Shown here in pieces: positions 53,815 through 64,000 of a stretch of DNA of 64,000 nt. Position 1 is the stretch's first letter. Each line of letters opens with the position of its first letter. Source of the stretch: Aralia elata (Eukaryota > Streptophyta > Magnoliopsida > Apiales > Araliaceae); assembly GCA_034770075.1 (NCBI GenBank), contig CM068380.1, positions 30,008,005 through 30,072,004 on the forward strand. The letters are read 5' to 3'. The translations under genes and the position numbers were made by a program. The notes beneath the pieces were generated by a model. The model ran no database searches. It was not told where the DNA came from and was given only the letters and a program-made list of their open reading frames with translations.

Positions 53815-55639
53815 CCTTGTTTGGATATCACTGGCTTCATGGTCCAGTTGTCGACGGTCAGGTCAGATGAAATGCGCTGGATAAAAAGTGGCCTCACATC
53901 GGAAACTTCCCCGATGACTACAGCTACATCCCCTGAGTCCATCTTCCTACCCTCCTCAGGAATAATTAGCCCTGCCCAATCGATGACAGGCACACCTTGT
54001 TGGGCTCCCGGTGGCGTGACAACATCCGTCCCCTCTCCATTGCTTGTTAATTGTCCGGGGATATAGCACCTAGTTTCAAACTTTTGCGCGACCTCCTGTA
54101 GGAAACTTTCCCTCTTGGCCGACTCATCCTTTGCAGGGGTTAATTCTTCATCCCCTGACCCAAGCACAGGCTCGCTAGTCCCCTGTTCATTGTTGACCTT
54201 GGTCACCGGACTGCCAGCCAGTCGAATCGGAGCCGCACCTTGACGGTGTCTCCGTGCTATGCCCTCACGATATCCCAACCCTGCTTTACCTATCTGATGG
54301 GGTAGTTGAATGGGCTTGGCGATTCCTTGACTGCTCTTTCCTAACCCCTGTCCAGGCTGGAAATTCATTTTCATCATTTCCTTTGCAACGAAGGTAAGTT
54401 CTGGAGAGACCTTAGGTTTCACGGCTGGAGCTCCCAGGCATCTGTAGTGGGGAGTGCTGATTTCCAGCGCCTGAAAACTGGCAGGTGCCGCCGACTCGTC
54501 CACATTAATCACTGGTAGGCCATTCCTGGGAGGGGAAGGGTCATCACATTCTGCCGAGATCGTTATCAGATTCCCGTCGATGATTAGTTTGATTTGTTAG
54601 TGTAGCGTGGAAGGAACTGCCCCGACCATGTGTATCCACGGCCTTCCCAATAACAGGTTATAACTGGCCGCAATGTCTAGGACCTGGAAAGAGATATCAA
54701 AAGTACAAGGTCCTATTTCCACCGGTAATTCTATCTCTCCAATTGTATCCCTCCGGGAACCATCGAAGGCTCGCACCACTACATGACTGGCCCGTAGGCG
54801 CTTGGGATTGATGTTCATCTTCTGCAATGTACTGAGGGGACAGATATTCAACGCCGATCCCCCATCAATCAGCACCCCATTCATGATATAACCTGAGGAG
54901 ATTACCGCAATATGTAGCGGTTTTCGATGCCCCCTTCCCTCCTTGGGGATATCATCATCTGTAAATGATATTACATCACTCTCCAACAGGTGGCCCACCA
55001 GATGGCCGAAACCTCCCTTGCTAATTTCTTTGGGAACGTATGCCTCCTCCAGGACCTTCGCCAGACTTTTGTAGTGATCACTGGACGATAACACCAAGTC
55101 CATGATTGAGGTCAGGGTCGACTCCTCGCTTAATATCTGGATCCCCCTTGCTTCCGGATTATCCATCTTTCTTAAGAATTTTATGGCTTTCTCCTCGGAG
55201 ATCTCTTCATTTTTCTTCGTTTTGTTCTCAAGGACTCGTCCAGGAAGATACAAAGGATTCCCCCTTGTTGTCACAGAAGAACAACTGGCCGCTTCCTCTG
55301 ACACCCCCCATAATTCCATGGTACCGTCTTTAGACTGCTGACAGGGATTTGCGGTCTCGCTGCAAGGATGAGGGGTTTCGGAGCCGTTAACTTGACAGGC
55401 CCCCTGTGATATTTCTGCTTACACCCATCAACCTAATTAGCTCTCCCCGTGCACTCCCGTGATCACTTATCATGTTGATCATTTCATCGATTTTCTTCAT
55501 ATAATTCAGCCTTGACGGCCCCTCGGCTTCACTGGCTTCTGCCACATTGACCCCCCCCTCCATCATGCCTAGGCAAGGGATTGATTTTAACATTTGGGGA
55601 ATCTGGCTGTTCCACCATAATTTCCCCACTATCAATCAA
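53815..55639 (-). pseudogene. Element B protease with G-patch-like motif
   Basis: Protease motif VLIDGGSALNICPLS and YNLLLGRPWIHMVGAV, then FQPGQGLGKSSQGI and GKAGLGYR. TAA at 54597-54599 replaces CAA of A. The upstream part (near 55320-55400 and 55545-55560) is frameshifted; one shift is in a run of eight G (minus strand) where A has five. Confidence 0.8.
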
Positions 55640-56917
55640 GTTCTGAATTTTGTGCTTCAGCGTCCAACATTCTTGCGTATCATGACCAGGGGAACCTGAG
55701 TGGTATGCGCATAGCTTGCTTGGGTCAAACCTTCTACCCTTCGGGTCACTTGGGGGTGCCAAATCGACTATCTTCTTTTGGGCTATCAATATCGCTAAAA
55801 TTCGCTCAAGAGGATCCCCGAGTGGGGTGAATACTCGATTTTGCGAGATCTCGAATCTCCTTCGCCCTTCCGCCCTCTGATAAGCGAAGTTAGGCTGTCG
55901 GGATGCCCCCACTCTCTGCACCAGTACTGGAAGATTGTTTTCTGCCTTTCTAGATGACCCCTGAAGGATGAGGGAAACATCCTCCTCCTCTCTCTTGTGC
56001 ACCCTATGAGAAGTGATGCCATAGTTTCCGCTTTGGATTTGCTCTACCGCTGTTTCCAAAGCCGTGAAATCCCGAATCTTGCCAGATTTCAAACCCATAC
56101 CCACCATTTCTCCGTGTTTAATCATCTCGACAAAAGGCCTACCAATCCCTAATATAACCCGCTCATAATAAGGGGCCTCTTGAATATCCACGAAGGTCAT
56201 CACCATCTCTGACTCGCTCATGGGGGGATTTACCTGTGCAGCCATACCCCTCCATTGTTGTGCATAATCCCTGAAAGATTCCTTTGGTTGTTTCTTAATC
56301 TTCGTCATTTGGTATCTATCAGGGGCCATTTATGCCTGGAAGCTATACTGTGTTAAGAAGGTATGGGCCAACTCTTCCCAATTATGGATCCGGGCATTAT
56401 CAAGACGGGCATACCAGATTCTCGCTTCTCCCGTCAGGCTCTTTTGGAAAAGTTGCATCCTTAGACCCTCGTCTTCTGCATAAGATCCTAGCTCCCCAAT
56501 GTAGATTTTCAGATGGGTATAAGTATCCCCCTTCCCATTGTATTTCTCAAATTCGGGAATTTTAAATTTCTCCAGGTATCTGGTTCCAGGGAAGACACAT
56601 AGATCCGAATAATTAACCCTGCCTAGGGACCCTATGCCTTTCATAGATTAGATAGTTTCCTCCATTTGTTTCATTTTCTTTCGCAGGTCATCCGTATCTC
56701 CCTCTTCCGGGATAGTAATCACTGTCTTGTTAGGTACGGGAATGGCCTTTGGGACGACTGGCTCGCCCTTAGGTTGGGGTGGATCCTCTTTAGGTGGATC
56801 CTGTCGAGGTAGCAATTGTTCCTCTAGCATTATGGCCATCTCCAACATCTGTTTTTTAAAGTCATCAAATTCCTCCCTAGATATGGAACCAGGATTAGTA
56901 GGTGGGAGATCAGCCAT
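55640..56917 (-). pseudogene. Element B gag
   Basis: From ATG at 56917 (MADLPPTNPGSISREEF). Gag domain (NGKGDTYTHLKIY, SLTGEARIWYARLD), zinc knuckle CAYHSGSPGHDTQEC, and then CWTLKHKIQNLIDSGE running on into the protease region without the TGA seen in A. TAA at 56648-56650 and TAA at 56330-56332 break it; A has CAA and CGG there. The proline-rich linker is about 20 residues shorter than in A. Confidence 0.85.
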
Positions 56918-57689
56918 TTCAGATGTAGAGTCTTGAGCCCTTTTAGATTGCGAACGCGTTTGAGGAGCAATCCTACAGAAACAACGGTTCGAAGTTTAGT
57001 CCTGGGCAATGAGAGGATATGGATGCATGCTAAAGCTGTAACTTTTTGTGTTTTGGGTTTTTTAATCTTTCTCTGCAAAATAACATGTTAGCTATCCCTT
57101 ATTGCAATAATAAATGCTAGATTCGACTTTATTATGCTTCCCCAGTTGTTCCCTGCAAAACATAGAGGTTAGTAATCTCTTTTGACAACAGGGGAGGCAT
57201 ATATGAACATTGAATGTGATCATGACATTTATACGCGCGAATGTAAAAGGGCATGAAGAGACTTTTCCTGCGCTGGGTTAATCTGAGGCTGACCTATCCT
57301 AAGGTTACTCTCGCGGGCTTTTCGGCATGAAGGTCCCCAAATCTTCGCAATCTACTCATCTGAGTCCTTTCGATTGGAGCGGATTTGGGTGGTGTGTTTC
57401 CTGAGCCATCTCCGGGGAGCAGCCCCCTTCGAGTCCAGTAATAAGCAACCGACAGGTTCGCCTCAGGAGGAGGTACACTCTCAACATACATTCACATTCA
57501 TTGTCCTCACCGTATGCAAATGATTATTCTAAAGTAACACAATTCCATTCAATCATTCACTTATTGGACAAAACACACATTCACACGACAAAAGCAAAAA
57601 ATCAAAATATCGCATGCACACACATATTCATGAATTTTTTAAAGGATAGGATAACATCAAGATTTGAACGCGGCTTAAGCCATCTAATG
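56918..57689 (-). other. Element B 5' leader
   Basis: No gene. The block at about 57270-57475 is strongly conserved with A (36465-36670); the part next to gag is less so and lacks A's long T runs. Confidence 0.6.
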
Positions 57690-57707
57690 TCCTTAGCGGA
57701 GTCGCCA
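57690..57707 (-). promoter_or_regulatory. Primer binding site of element B
   Basis: The minus strand reads TGGCGACTCCGCTAAGGA two bases after the LTR, with three differences from the site in A. Confidence 0.7.
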
Positions 57708-57709
57708 GC

Positions 57710-59764
57710 TGTCGACGCCGGGAATTGTCGCTCCTTTGGTGGTTATTACCCTTTCCAACTTTAGCCTTTTGGTTTAGATGATTTTTTGGAAAAGGTCGGC
57801 ATTAATGTCGACGGGGTTTTGAAAGATCGTTTTTTATGATGAGCCAATTAATCAGAGTCGCCAGTTGGTATATTTGAAATGGATGTACCAACTCATCCGA
57901 ATTTCGTTTTTTTTTGTAAATCGCTGGCTCATATGTGACTCCGAATTAATTGGTCTGCGAACCGAGATTCATAGAGTTCGGGTGCTTGCTTAAGCGAGGG
58001 GAAGGTGTTAGGCACCCCCCGACTTCCGTGAAACACGGTTACCGCAATCTTGATGCTTTTCCTATCCTTTTAATTCATAAAATGTGTGTGTGTGCGCGTG
58101 TGTGTGTGTGTGTGTGTGCCTATGTGAATGTTGTGAGGAGTTTGTATGAAAGAATCATTTGGATTTTCGGAAAAGTGATGTTTTTCTCTCGGGAATGCTT
58201 TAGAATATCCTTCGGTTTATACGAGAAAGCTTATGAGAAAATGTTTGATTTTAATTAGTCAAAACTGTGAGATTGCATTAGGTGTTGTTTTGGCAAAACA
58301 AGAGTTTTCTAAATCTTTGTCAAAATAGGAATCGAGATCTATACGTTGCTTTCATAACTCAAATGATGGGCAACCTCTAGGATCTCTTTAACCCTATGCA
58401 CAAGGATTTAATAAAACATTATTTATTTTTATAAAATCATTCGTGTGATGTTTGAAAACGATTTCTTTCTTTAGCCTTCTCATTAAATAGAAATCGACAT
58501 TCATTAGCACCCCCAATTTCTTATCCTCGTGAGACTAATAACCTAGTTTGATTGATTTTATGGAAATCTTATCGTTTAGCTTTGAAATCAATTTTATGTC
58601 ATAAATCAAATCAAAAACCCCAAAAATGCGTTGAGGCCATTCATGGGAATGTAAGCCATCAAAACAAACCCGAACGCCCACAATCACATATTTTCACTAT
58701 GTCGGGGACTTAAACCCGATTCTTGCATTGGCGCCGTTTTAAGGCCCGAAGATTACATGTTCACAATGAAGATTACATCGTTTCTACGATCTACATCAAA
58801 AGACGTCCATCATCGGATTTGGACCACGAGGTCGCTTTCCTAGGCTCACACCCAAATTTCCACACAACCACAAAGCGGATATTACAAAATATAACCAACA
58901 CGGATAATCTAACAATGCCAAAACATCCTAAAATAGCGTCCTAAAGAAACCACACCCAATACATCACCGGAAAACAAACAAGAAATCAATAAATGAATAT
59001 CATCGGGTTATTAGGAAGAATTTTGTTCCGATGGAACCCTCACCAATAATTCCTAATTCATTATTCCACCATAAATATATGAAAACTACAATTAATTTGA
59101 CCAAATGATATGATAGAAATTGCAAAAATATGGAGATTTTCACCTTGCAAATGATATCAAAGTGGATGTAAACTTGTATATTTTGAATAGAAGGAGAAGT
59201 ATATGTGATACAATCAAATCAAAAGAATATTATTCTCTCTTTTTCCTTCCTTTCTCTCCTATTTTTGATGCAAAATTCTTGCTATTTTCTCTCTTTCCCC
59301 GAGCTGCTGCTGCTTATTCTTTTTCTTCCTCCGATCTACCAACTCTCTGTCTGTCTGAATGAATGAAGGAAATGTGCTGAAGTAGGCTGGCTAAGCCCAG
59401 CCGCAGCTGGCCGCAGATCAATCTGCGGCTGGCCTTAGCCCGCCATGCACTCAGCCCGCTATGCACTTTAGTTATTTAATTATCCTCGGTTTTCGCACCG
59501 CACCTCGATTCTCGCGTCGTGCTGTCGGTTTTCGCCGAAAGGCTTGTATTTTGTAGTCCGGGAATTACTGTGAGACGTGACACATTATTCGGGAATGCTC
59601 ATTTCAGATGGCCTTGTTGTCACATCGGTTTTGACTACAAATCGTCGTGGTGGCATCGAGTGTTCGCACGTGTGCCCATTCTTCGCTCCCGCAGGCCGGT
59701 TCAATTGACGATTTTGCCCTCCTGTCACGGTTAGCATAGGGAATGCAAAATTTGGGTGTCTACA
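57710..59764 (-). repeat. Element B 5' LTR
   Basis: 2055 bp, TGTCGACGCC to GGGTGTCTACA on the plus strand, next to the primer site. Very similar to 39842-41820 with scattered substitutions. Palindromes at about 59397-59430. No gene. Confidence 0.93.
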
Positions 59765-59796
59765 CCCTGCATAGTCTTTTGATACTATTTTCACAG

Positions 59797-61098
59797 ATGT
59801 CGTCATCAGATGCCGTGACACATTTGGACCTCGGTCCTCCCACAGGGTTGGTTGACAGACTTTTCCGTTGGTTGGACAGTTTGTCGCCGGGCGACAGGGC
59901 TATTGCAGATGGTCTTCTCTGACATTTCCGATCCTTATTATCCTTTCAGGTGCCAGCAGGCTTTGTAGATGGTATTCTAGGTCACTGGGCCCCTGCCCGT
60001 CAGGTGTTCAGGTTAGGGACAGTGGAGATGACCCCTACTCTCGAGGAGTATGCCCGCTTTACTGGTTTGCCTTTGGACGGTCCTTGCACCAAGGTCACAG
60101 TTGGTCCCATGCGTCGTCAGTTCTTGACTTTCACTGGGTTGCGGAGGACAGCTCTGTTATCGGTGATCACATCAGACCATCTGGTTCCCCTTCATTTCTT
60201 GATTGATCGGTTCGGCTCACCTGACAGTTTTCGTCTATTCTCTGGCGACTTTTTCGTATCTGAGGAGCGCTGGGGCGCTTTGAGAGTAGACGTTTTGATG
60301 GCCTGTGTCATCTCAGTTTTGTACTTGCCAGCCGGACCCGATCAGTTGGATATGCGAGTTGTCGCGGCCGTTAGAGCCCTTCAGGAGGATCACACCATTC
60401 TTCCCATGATATTGGCGGATACCTACATGTCAGCCTCATATTGCCAGTCTTTCCCAGGCAGAGTATTCAGAGGGAGCTCTACTTTATTGTACTTGTGGTT
60501 TATGAGCCATCTCAGCCCCATCGGTCATCTCCGTCGCCGCGGGTTTTGCTTCAGCCACGACATAACCACGCAACTTTCGTTTCGTCCCGTGAGCTGCACT
60601 GATGCGGCTTCCTGGGTAGAATTCCTATCGGTTATTGAGGATCCTTTTCATCTCTTGATCTATTCGGGTTATTGCTCCTTTATGAGCTTCTTGACTCACG
60701 TGCCCAACCTGGATTTCATCCCTATTGCTAGCTTGAGAGGCGTGACGACTTATCATCCCTTGGCGGTTACATGACAGTTTGATCAGACACAGGATTTTCA
60801 CCCTTTCACGGGCGCAGCCGCCTACCGATTCCTTATATCACCTCAGACAGAGAGAGATCTGCTGCGGGTATATGATCTCTGGACTCACAGGATCTTGGCC
60901 GAGCATAGTGATAGTTGCCCCATCCAGACATTTGCTTATGTGCAATGGTTGCGTCGAGACTCGGATATGGTTGGTTCGAGTCCGACTGGGGCTTTTGATG
61001 ACTCTAGAGTGATTTTCCCAGATGATACCACAGATCATTCCATCTCAGCTGATTATGCTCCTGATCGGGTTACTGAGGATACCCGACTCCGCCTAGCC
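59797..61098 (+). pseudogene. Antisense DUF7745-like gene, element C
   Basis: ATG directly after TTTTCACAG. In frame with A/B but with TGA at 59920-59922 and TGA at 60772-60774. The domain part is well kept (EMTPTLEEYARFTGLPLDGP, FRGSSTLLYLWFMSHL). The frame is cut after DTRLRLA at about 61098, where LTR sequence starts, so the coiled coil is lost. Confidence 0.78.
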
Positions 61099-61485
61099 GC
61101 CACCCCTCCACTCAGCTGATTTTCGGTTTCCGTGATTCGAGTTCCGTGTTTTCAAAAGGCGCACTCATTGGCCGCAGATCAATCCGCGGCTGGCTGGCTT
61201 GACTTTCTCGATTTTCGTGCTACGCCTCGATTCTCGTGTCGTGACGTCGGTTCTCGCCGACAAGCTCGTATTTTGCAGTCCGGGAATTATTGGGAGACGT
61301 GCCACATCATTCGGGAATGCTTATTTCGGACGGCCTTGTTGTCATGTTGGTTTTGATTTGCAAATCGTTGTGGTGGCGTCGAGTGTTCGTACTCGCGCCC
61401 ATCCTTCGCTTTCGTAGGCCGGCTCAATGGACGAATTTTCCCTCCTGTCAGGGTTAGTATACGAAATGCAAAATTTGGGTGTCTA
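61099..61485 (-). repeat. Tat LTR fragment after break
   Basis: Matches the terminal part of the C LTR (from about 17730 to 18079), starting CACCCCTCCACTCAGCTG and ending GGGTGTCTAAA, with an extra imperfect palindrome near 61171-61190. It joins the second antisense gene at a GCC shared by both sides. Confidence 0.82.
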
Positions 61486-61918
61486 AAGCTGCCCCTCTTT
61501 ATCATGTTTATGAAATGAACAGGATAAAGAAATAGACAGCCGATGCATGAATGACAGTGCACAAGAATGACATATATACATGATGCAACATATCCAACTT
61601 ATGATGCAACGCAAGATGTAAGGCATGCAAAACATTCATAAAGGTGTTAATGCATTAATCCCTGACCGCATTGTTAGTCGTCGGGTTTCGCCTTCCAATC
61701 GATCGTCTCGTTTGCGCCGGGTCTCGTATCCGGTCGTTAGTCTCGTGATCACCGGGTCTCGTATCCGGTTGATCGCCTCGTCTGCGCCGGGTCTCGTATT
61801 CGGTCACTCGTTTCGTAATCACCGGGTCTCGTATCCGGTTGATTGTCCTGTCGGGGCCGGGTCTCGTATCCGGTCACCCATTTCGTGATCATCGGGTCTC
61901 GTATCCGATCGATCGTCT
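61486..61918 (-). repeat. Second copy of Tat 3' internal sequence and minisatellite start
   Basis: Polypurine tract, then sequence almost identical to 18080-18505, including the order of variant 35-bp monomers (about six to seven copies, 61711-61918). It represents a second unit adjoining the same LTR, cut by an Athila LTR at 61919. Confidence 0.85.
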
Positions 61919-63521
61919 TGATTTCGCAATCAATAAAACACGTGCAAGTATACGCGGTCCACAAGTAATATAAGATAAGTAAAGTGTCGAACCCACCAGG
62001 AATTAAGTTAAATAATTACCAAATATCAATTGCATGTAAAATCAATCCAATTTAAACAATAACAATATGGTTTGTGTTTGTTGTTGATTAAAACTAAAAT
62101 AAGGGCAATTTAGAAAACAAGGTTTTACTAACACGGATAAAGTTCAAGATAAAAAGATCTAAGATTACAATATCCCCCAACTCTTCATTTAAACATCATA
62201 CTCTCTCTTGTTTGGTAAATTAGAACATAAGAATTGCTATCCGAGAAATCACAAGTATATATAAGCCTCTCTCGATGGTCGAATACGTATTTCCTATTGT
62301 GGTGTATAGATATATTTCTGTTCTATACACTAGCAAGAATCTCATATCAAGAACAATTAATAAGACACATGTCACGTAAAATCCCATTAATCATTCTATC
62401 AATTACCAACTTTCACAATAGAAATCATTAAGCATGATTCTCAAATGGATACATGTGGTATTTAGGTATATGTCTATCCTAAATACAATCAAATTATCAA
62501 TCCTCAAGAGTAATACATAAGACTCACGTCACATAATCTCCTACATTATCCATAAAGAATATCTAACTTTCACATGAATTCATAACTAGGTCTCAACTTA
62601 CACTTCCTCTCTCAATTCCATATAAGTTACCAAGGTAATTACGGGCCAAGCAATTAATCCTTAAGCAAAGGTTATGAACTCCAATTCATGTAATGACTAA
62701 CTACCAATCAAAGAGAGAGCATTCAATTTAAACTACAAATTGGGTTCCATTGCAATCTTAGAATGAAGAGTTTAGCTCATATTCAATTTCAACAACATCA
62801 TAATCTGATTATAGTACATGGTTTGGAATAACAAAATAAGAAATAAGAACTACAACATATGAAGAAACACCCCATTTGTGATGAGATTCCCGAATTGGTG
62901 TGGTGTAGATCTTCTTGAGTTGCTCTTGCTTCCTATTTCGTGCTCCTAGCCTCCTTGAGTTGATGAAATTCAGATGATTACTCCCTTTGTTTCTTTGTTC
63001 TTCTTCTTTTTCTCCCAAACCCTAGCCTCCAAATTGTGTAGTAAAGCCTCAAATAATGCAATCCCCACTCCCTGGATGGCTACTAATCTGATTACTCTCT
63101 CTCCTTCCCTTTCCATTGTGCTCCCGAATTTGCTCCACTGAAACTCCACTACCAGCAGAAGTGACAAACGTCAGCCATATCTCTTGTCTCGACCTGTCGC
63201 CCCGGCGACAAAAATATGTTGCGAAATGCCGCCCCGGCGACAACGTCGCCCCGGTGATGGAAATTGGCTTAGTAATGTCGCCCCGGCGATGGAGTCGCCC
63301 CGCCGCTGAAAGTAAGCCTGGGATTGTCGCCCCGGCGATGGAGCTTACTGCTGGTACTTGACATTTTTCTCCAAAAGTTCCACAATTCCACAATTTTCTA
63401 CTTAGTGTTGCTTCCTGTACAATAATGAAATAACTAGTGAAATGGTGTTATAAATGCTTAAAGATAGCCGAGAATTGAGCCTAGAAAACATCTAATTCAT
63501 AGGTATAAAACCCACTCATCA
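61919..63521 (-). repeat. Athila 3' LTR, minus strand
   Basis: TGATTTCGC at 61919 to CACTCATCA at 63521. The minus strand starts TGATGAGTGGGTTTTATA; U5 holds GCAAGTATACGCGGTCC and GTCGAACCCACC. GC-motif cluster at 63188-63350. No clear TATA box found downstream of it. No gene; open frames in it are unsupported. Confidence 0.82.
63188..63350 (-). repeat. GC-rich motif cluster in Athila LTR
   Basis: Six to seven copies of GTCGCCCCGGCGATGG or variants in about 160 bp. Same core (GCCCCGGCG) as the clusters in the Tekay-like LTR and in the plus-strand Athila LTR. Confidence 0.75.
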
Positions 63522-63566
63522 AATACCCCCAAACTTAAGACTTTGCTTGTCCTCAAGCAAAACAAA
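63522..63566 (-). promoter_or_regulatory. Athila polypurine tract with hairpin
   Basis: The minus strand reads GTTTTGCTTGAGGACAAGC, an inverted repeat, then AAGTCTTAAGTTTGGGGG and TATT, then the LTR. Confidence 0.85.
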
Positions 63567-64000
63567 GGAATTGAAAAATAAACAATGCCACAAGTATTTG
63601 AATGCAAATGCAAGAGTTCTACGCTAGAGCAGTCAGGATAAGGACATTCAGCCTCAACATTTAAAAACAAGTACACAACAACCTCACAATCCAAATGATT
63701 ATCAGAAATGAAACTCACAACAATTTCGCCAAATGTTTAACCCTTAAGTGTGTGTGTGTGGTAGGACTGTTAGAGCACGCACTGATTACAATTCATTCCT
63801 AGAACTACATTGCTCAAAAGAAGATAAAACAGTTACTAGCCAAGCTGCTAGCAGCTCTCATGCTCACTAGCCTCTATTTTCACATTCCATTTAGCTAGAT
63901 TCTATAACTATCACCGAGTGCGTTTTACGCTCCATCTCGATGATATTTTATTAACATCTAGACCTGTGTAATATCTATCTTCATTAGGCTTTTCAATGTC
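63567..64000 (-). other. Athila 3' noncoding internal sequence
   Basis: No gene. Contains one GAGTGCGTTTTACGCTC motif at about 63916, as in the derivative at 9813-9952, and a short GT run near 63750-63762. Confidence 0.6.

Larger units (their letters stand above)
39842..59764 (-). mobile_element. Tat element B, decayed, with a solo LTR inside
   Basis: Same plan as A: minus-strand gag-pro-pol and plus-strand gene pair. Total 19.9 kb, including a 2146-bp Athila solo LTR. It is inserted in the spacer between the two antisense genes of C: CCCTTA precedes it and CCCTG follows, an imperfect target duplication. The coding frames have at least six nonsense codons plus frameshifts, so it is older than A. 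Confidence 0.9.
16061..61098 (-). mobile_element. Tat element C, old, split by elements A and B
   Basis: Retained pieces are 16061-21506, 39042-39841 and 59765-61098. In plus-strand order: 3' LTR, polypurine tract, minisatellite, antisense mobile-domain gene (split by A), spacer (split by B), and the antisense DUF7745-like gene, cut at about 61098. The whole gag-pol and most of the 5' LTR are missing; the break joins the second antisense gene to the middle of an LTR of the same family at a GCC microhomology. Its antisense genes carry more lesions than those of A, so C is the oldest copy. Confidence 0.8.
61919..64000 (-). mobile_element. Athila element, 3' end, minus strand
   Basis: 3' LTR at 61919-63521, polypurine tract, and 3' internal sequence running off the window. 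It is inserted in the minisatellite of the Tat sequence. Confidence 0.82.

Noticed and set aside
63049..63393. A small host protein gene across the GC cluster
   Set aside because: The frame exists through the GC repeat in an LTR; no start context or domain.

Overview
The window is repeat-rich plant nuclear DNA, most likely eudicot heterochromatin. Nearly all recognisable content is LTR retrotransposon sequence of the Ty3/gypsy superfamily, from three lineages: Tekay-like chromoviruses (chromodomain integrase, initiator-Met-type primer site), Athila (tRNA-Asp-type primer site, gag with a zinc knuckle) and Tat/Ogre/Retand (tRNA-Arg-type primer site, two RNase H domains, spliced pol). I found no ordinary host gene, rRNA, tRNA gene, CRISPR array or bacterial feature. 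The species cannot be determined from the sequence.

Layout, left to right. 1-7390: Tekay-like sequence, with an inverted LTR fragment (1-1777), an integrase/chromodomain pseudogene, a long LTR (3159-6550), a primer site and a gag start, i.e. a permuted int-LTR-gag order. 7392-12230: a minus-strand Athila deletion derivative. 12231-15119: the 5' part of a plus-strand Athila element. 15120-16060: an LTR start of a fourth element. 16061 to about 61098: an old minus-strand Tat element (here C), split by two more Tat elements of the same family. These are A (21507-39036, with 5-bp target duplication GGGTT) and B (39842-59764). B is itself split by a solo Athila LTR (44396-46541, target duplication AGGTA). 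61099-61918 repeats the left end of C, and 61919-64000 is a minus-strand Athila LTR plus adjoining internal sequence.

The most interesting unit is the Tat family A/B/C. gag-pro-pol is on the minus strand. Pol is interrupted by a 165-167 bp intron whose removal restores the reading frame, and a G-patch-like motif lies between protease and reverse transcriptase. On the opposite strand, between pol and the 3' LTR, each copy carries a two-gene cassette with its own introns. The first gene resembles the plant mobile domain family. The second resembles the plant DUF7745 family and ends in a coiled coil. The cassette is preceded by a 35-bp minisatellite and a palindrome plus TATA-like box. The same palindrome lies just upstream of the TATA box of the LTR promoter on the other strand, so the sense and antisense transcription units appear to share one promoter module.

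A second regularity crosses lineages. LTRs of Tekay and Athila type each carry a 130-480 bp cluster of short GC-rich repeats; in three Athila LTRs it lies just upstream of a TATA box. No copy appears fully intact: A has one nonsense codon in gag-pro, a 2-bp frameshift in pol and one lesion in each antisense gene, while B and C carry many more, mostly of the C-to-T type expected from 5-methylcytosine decay.
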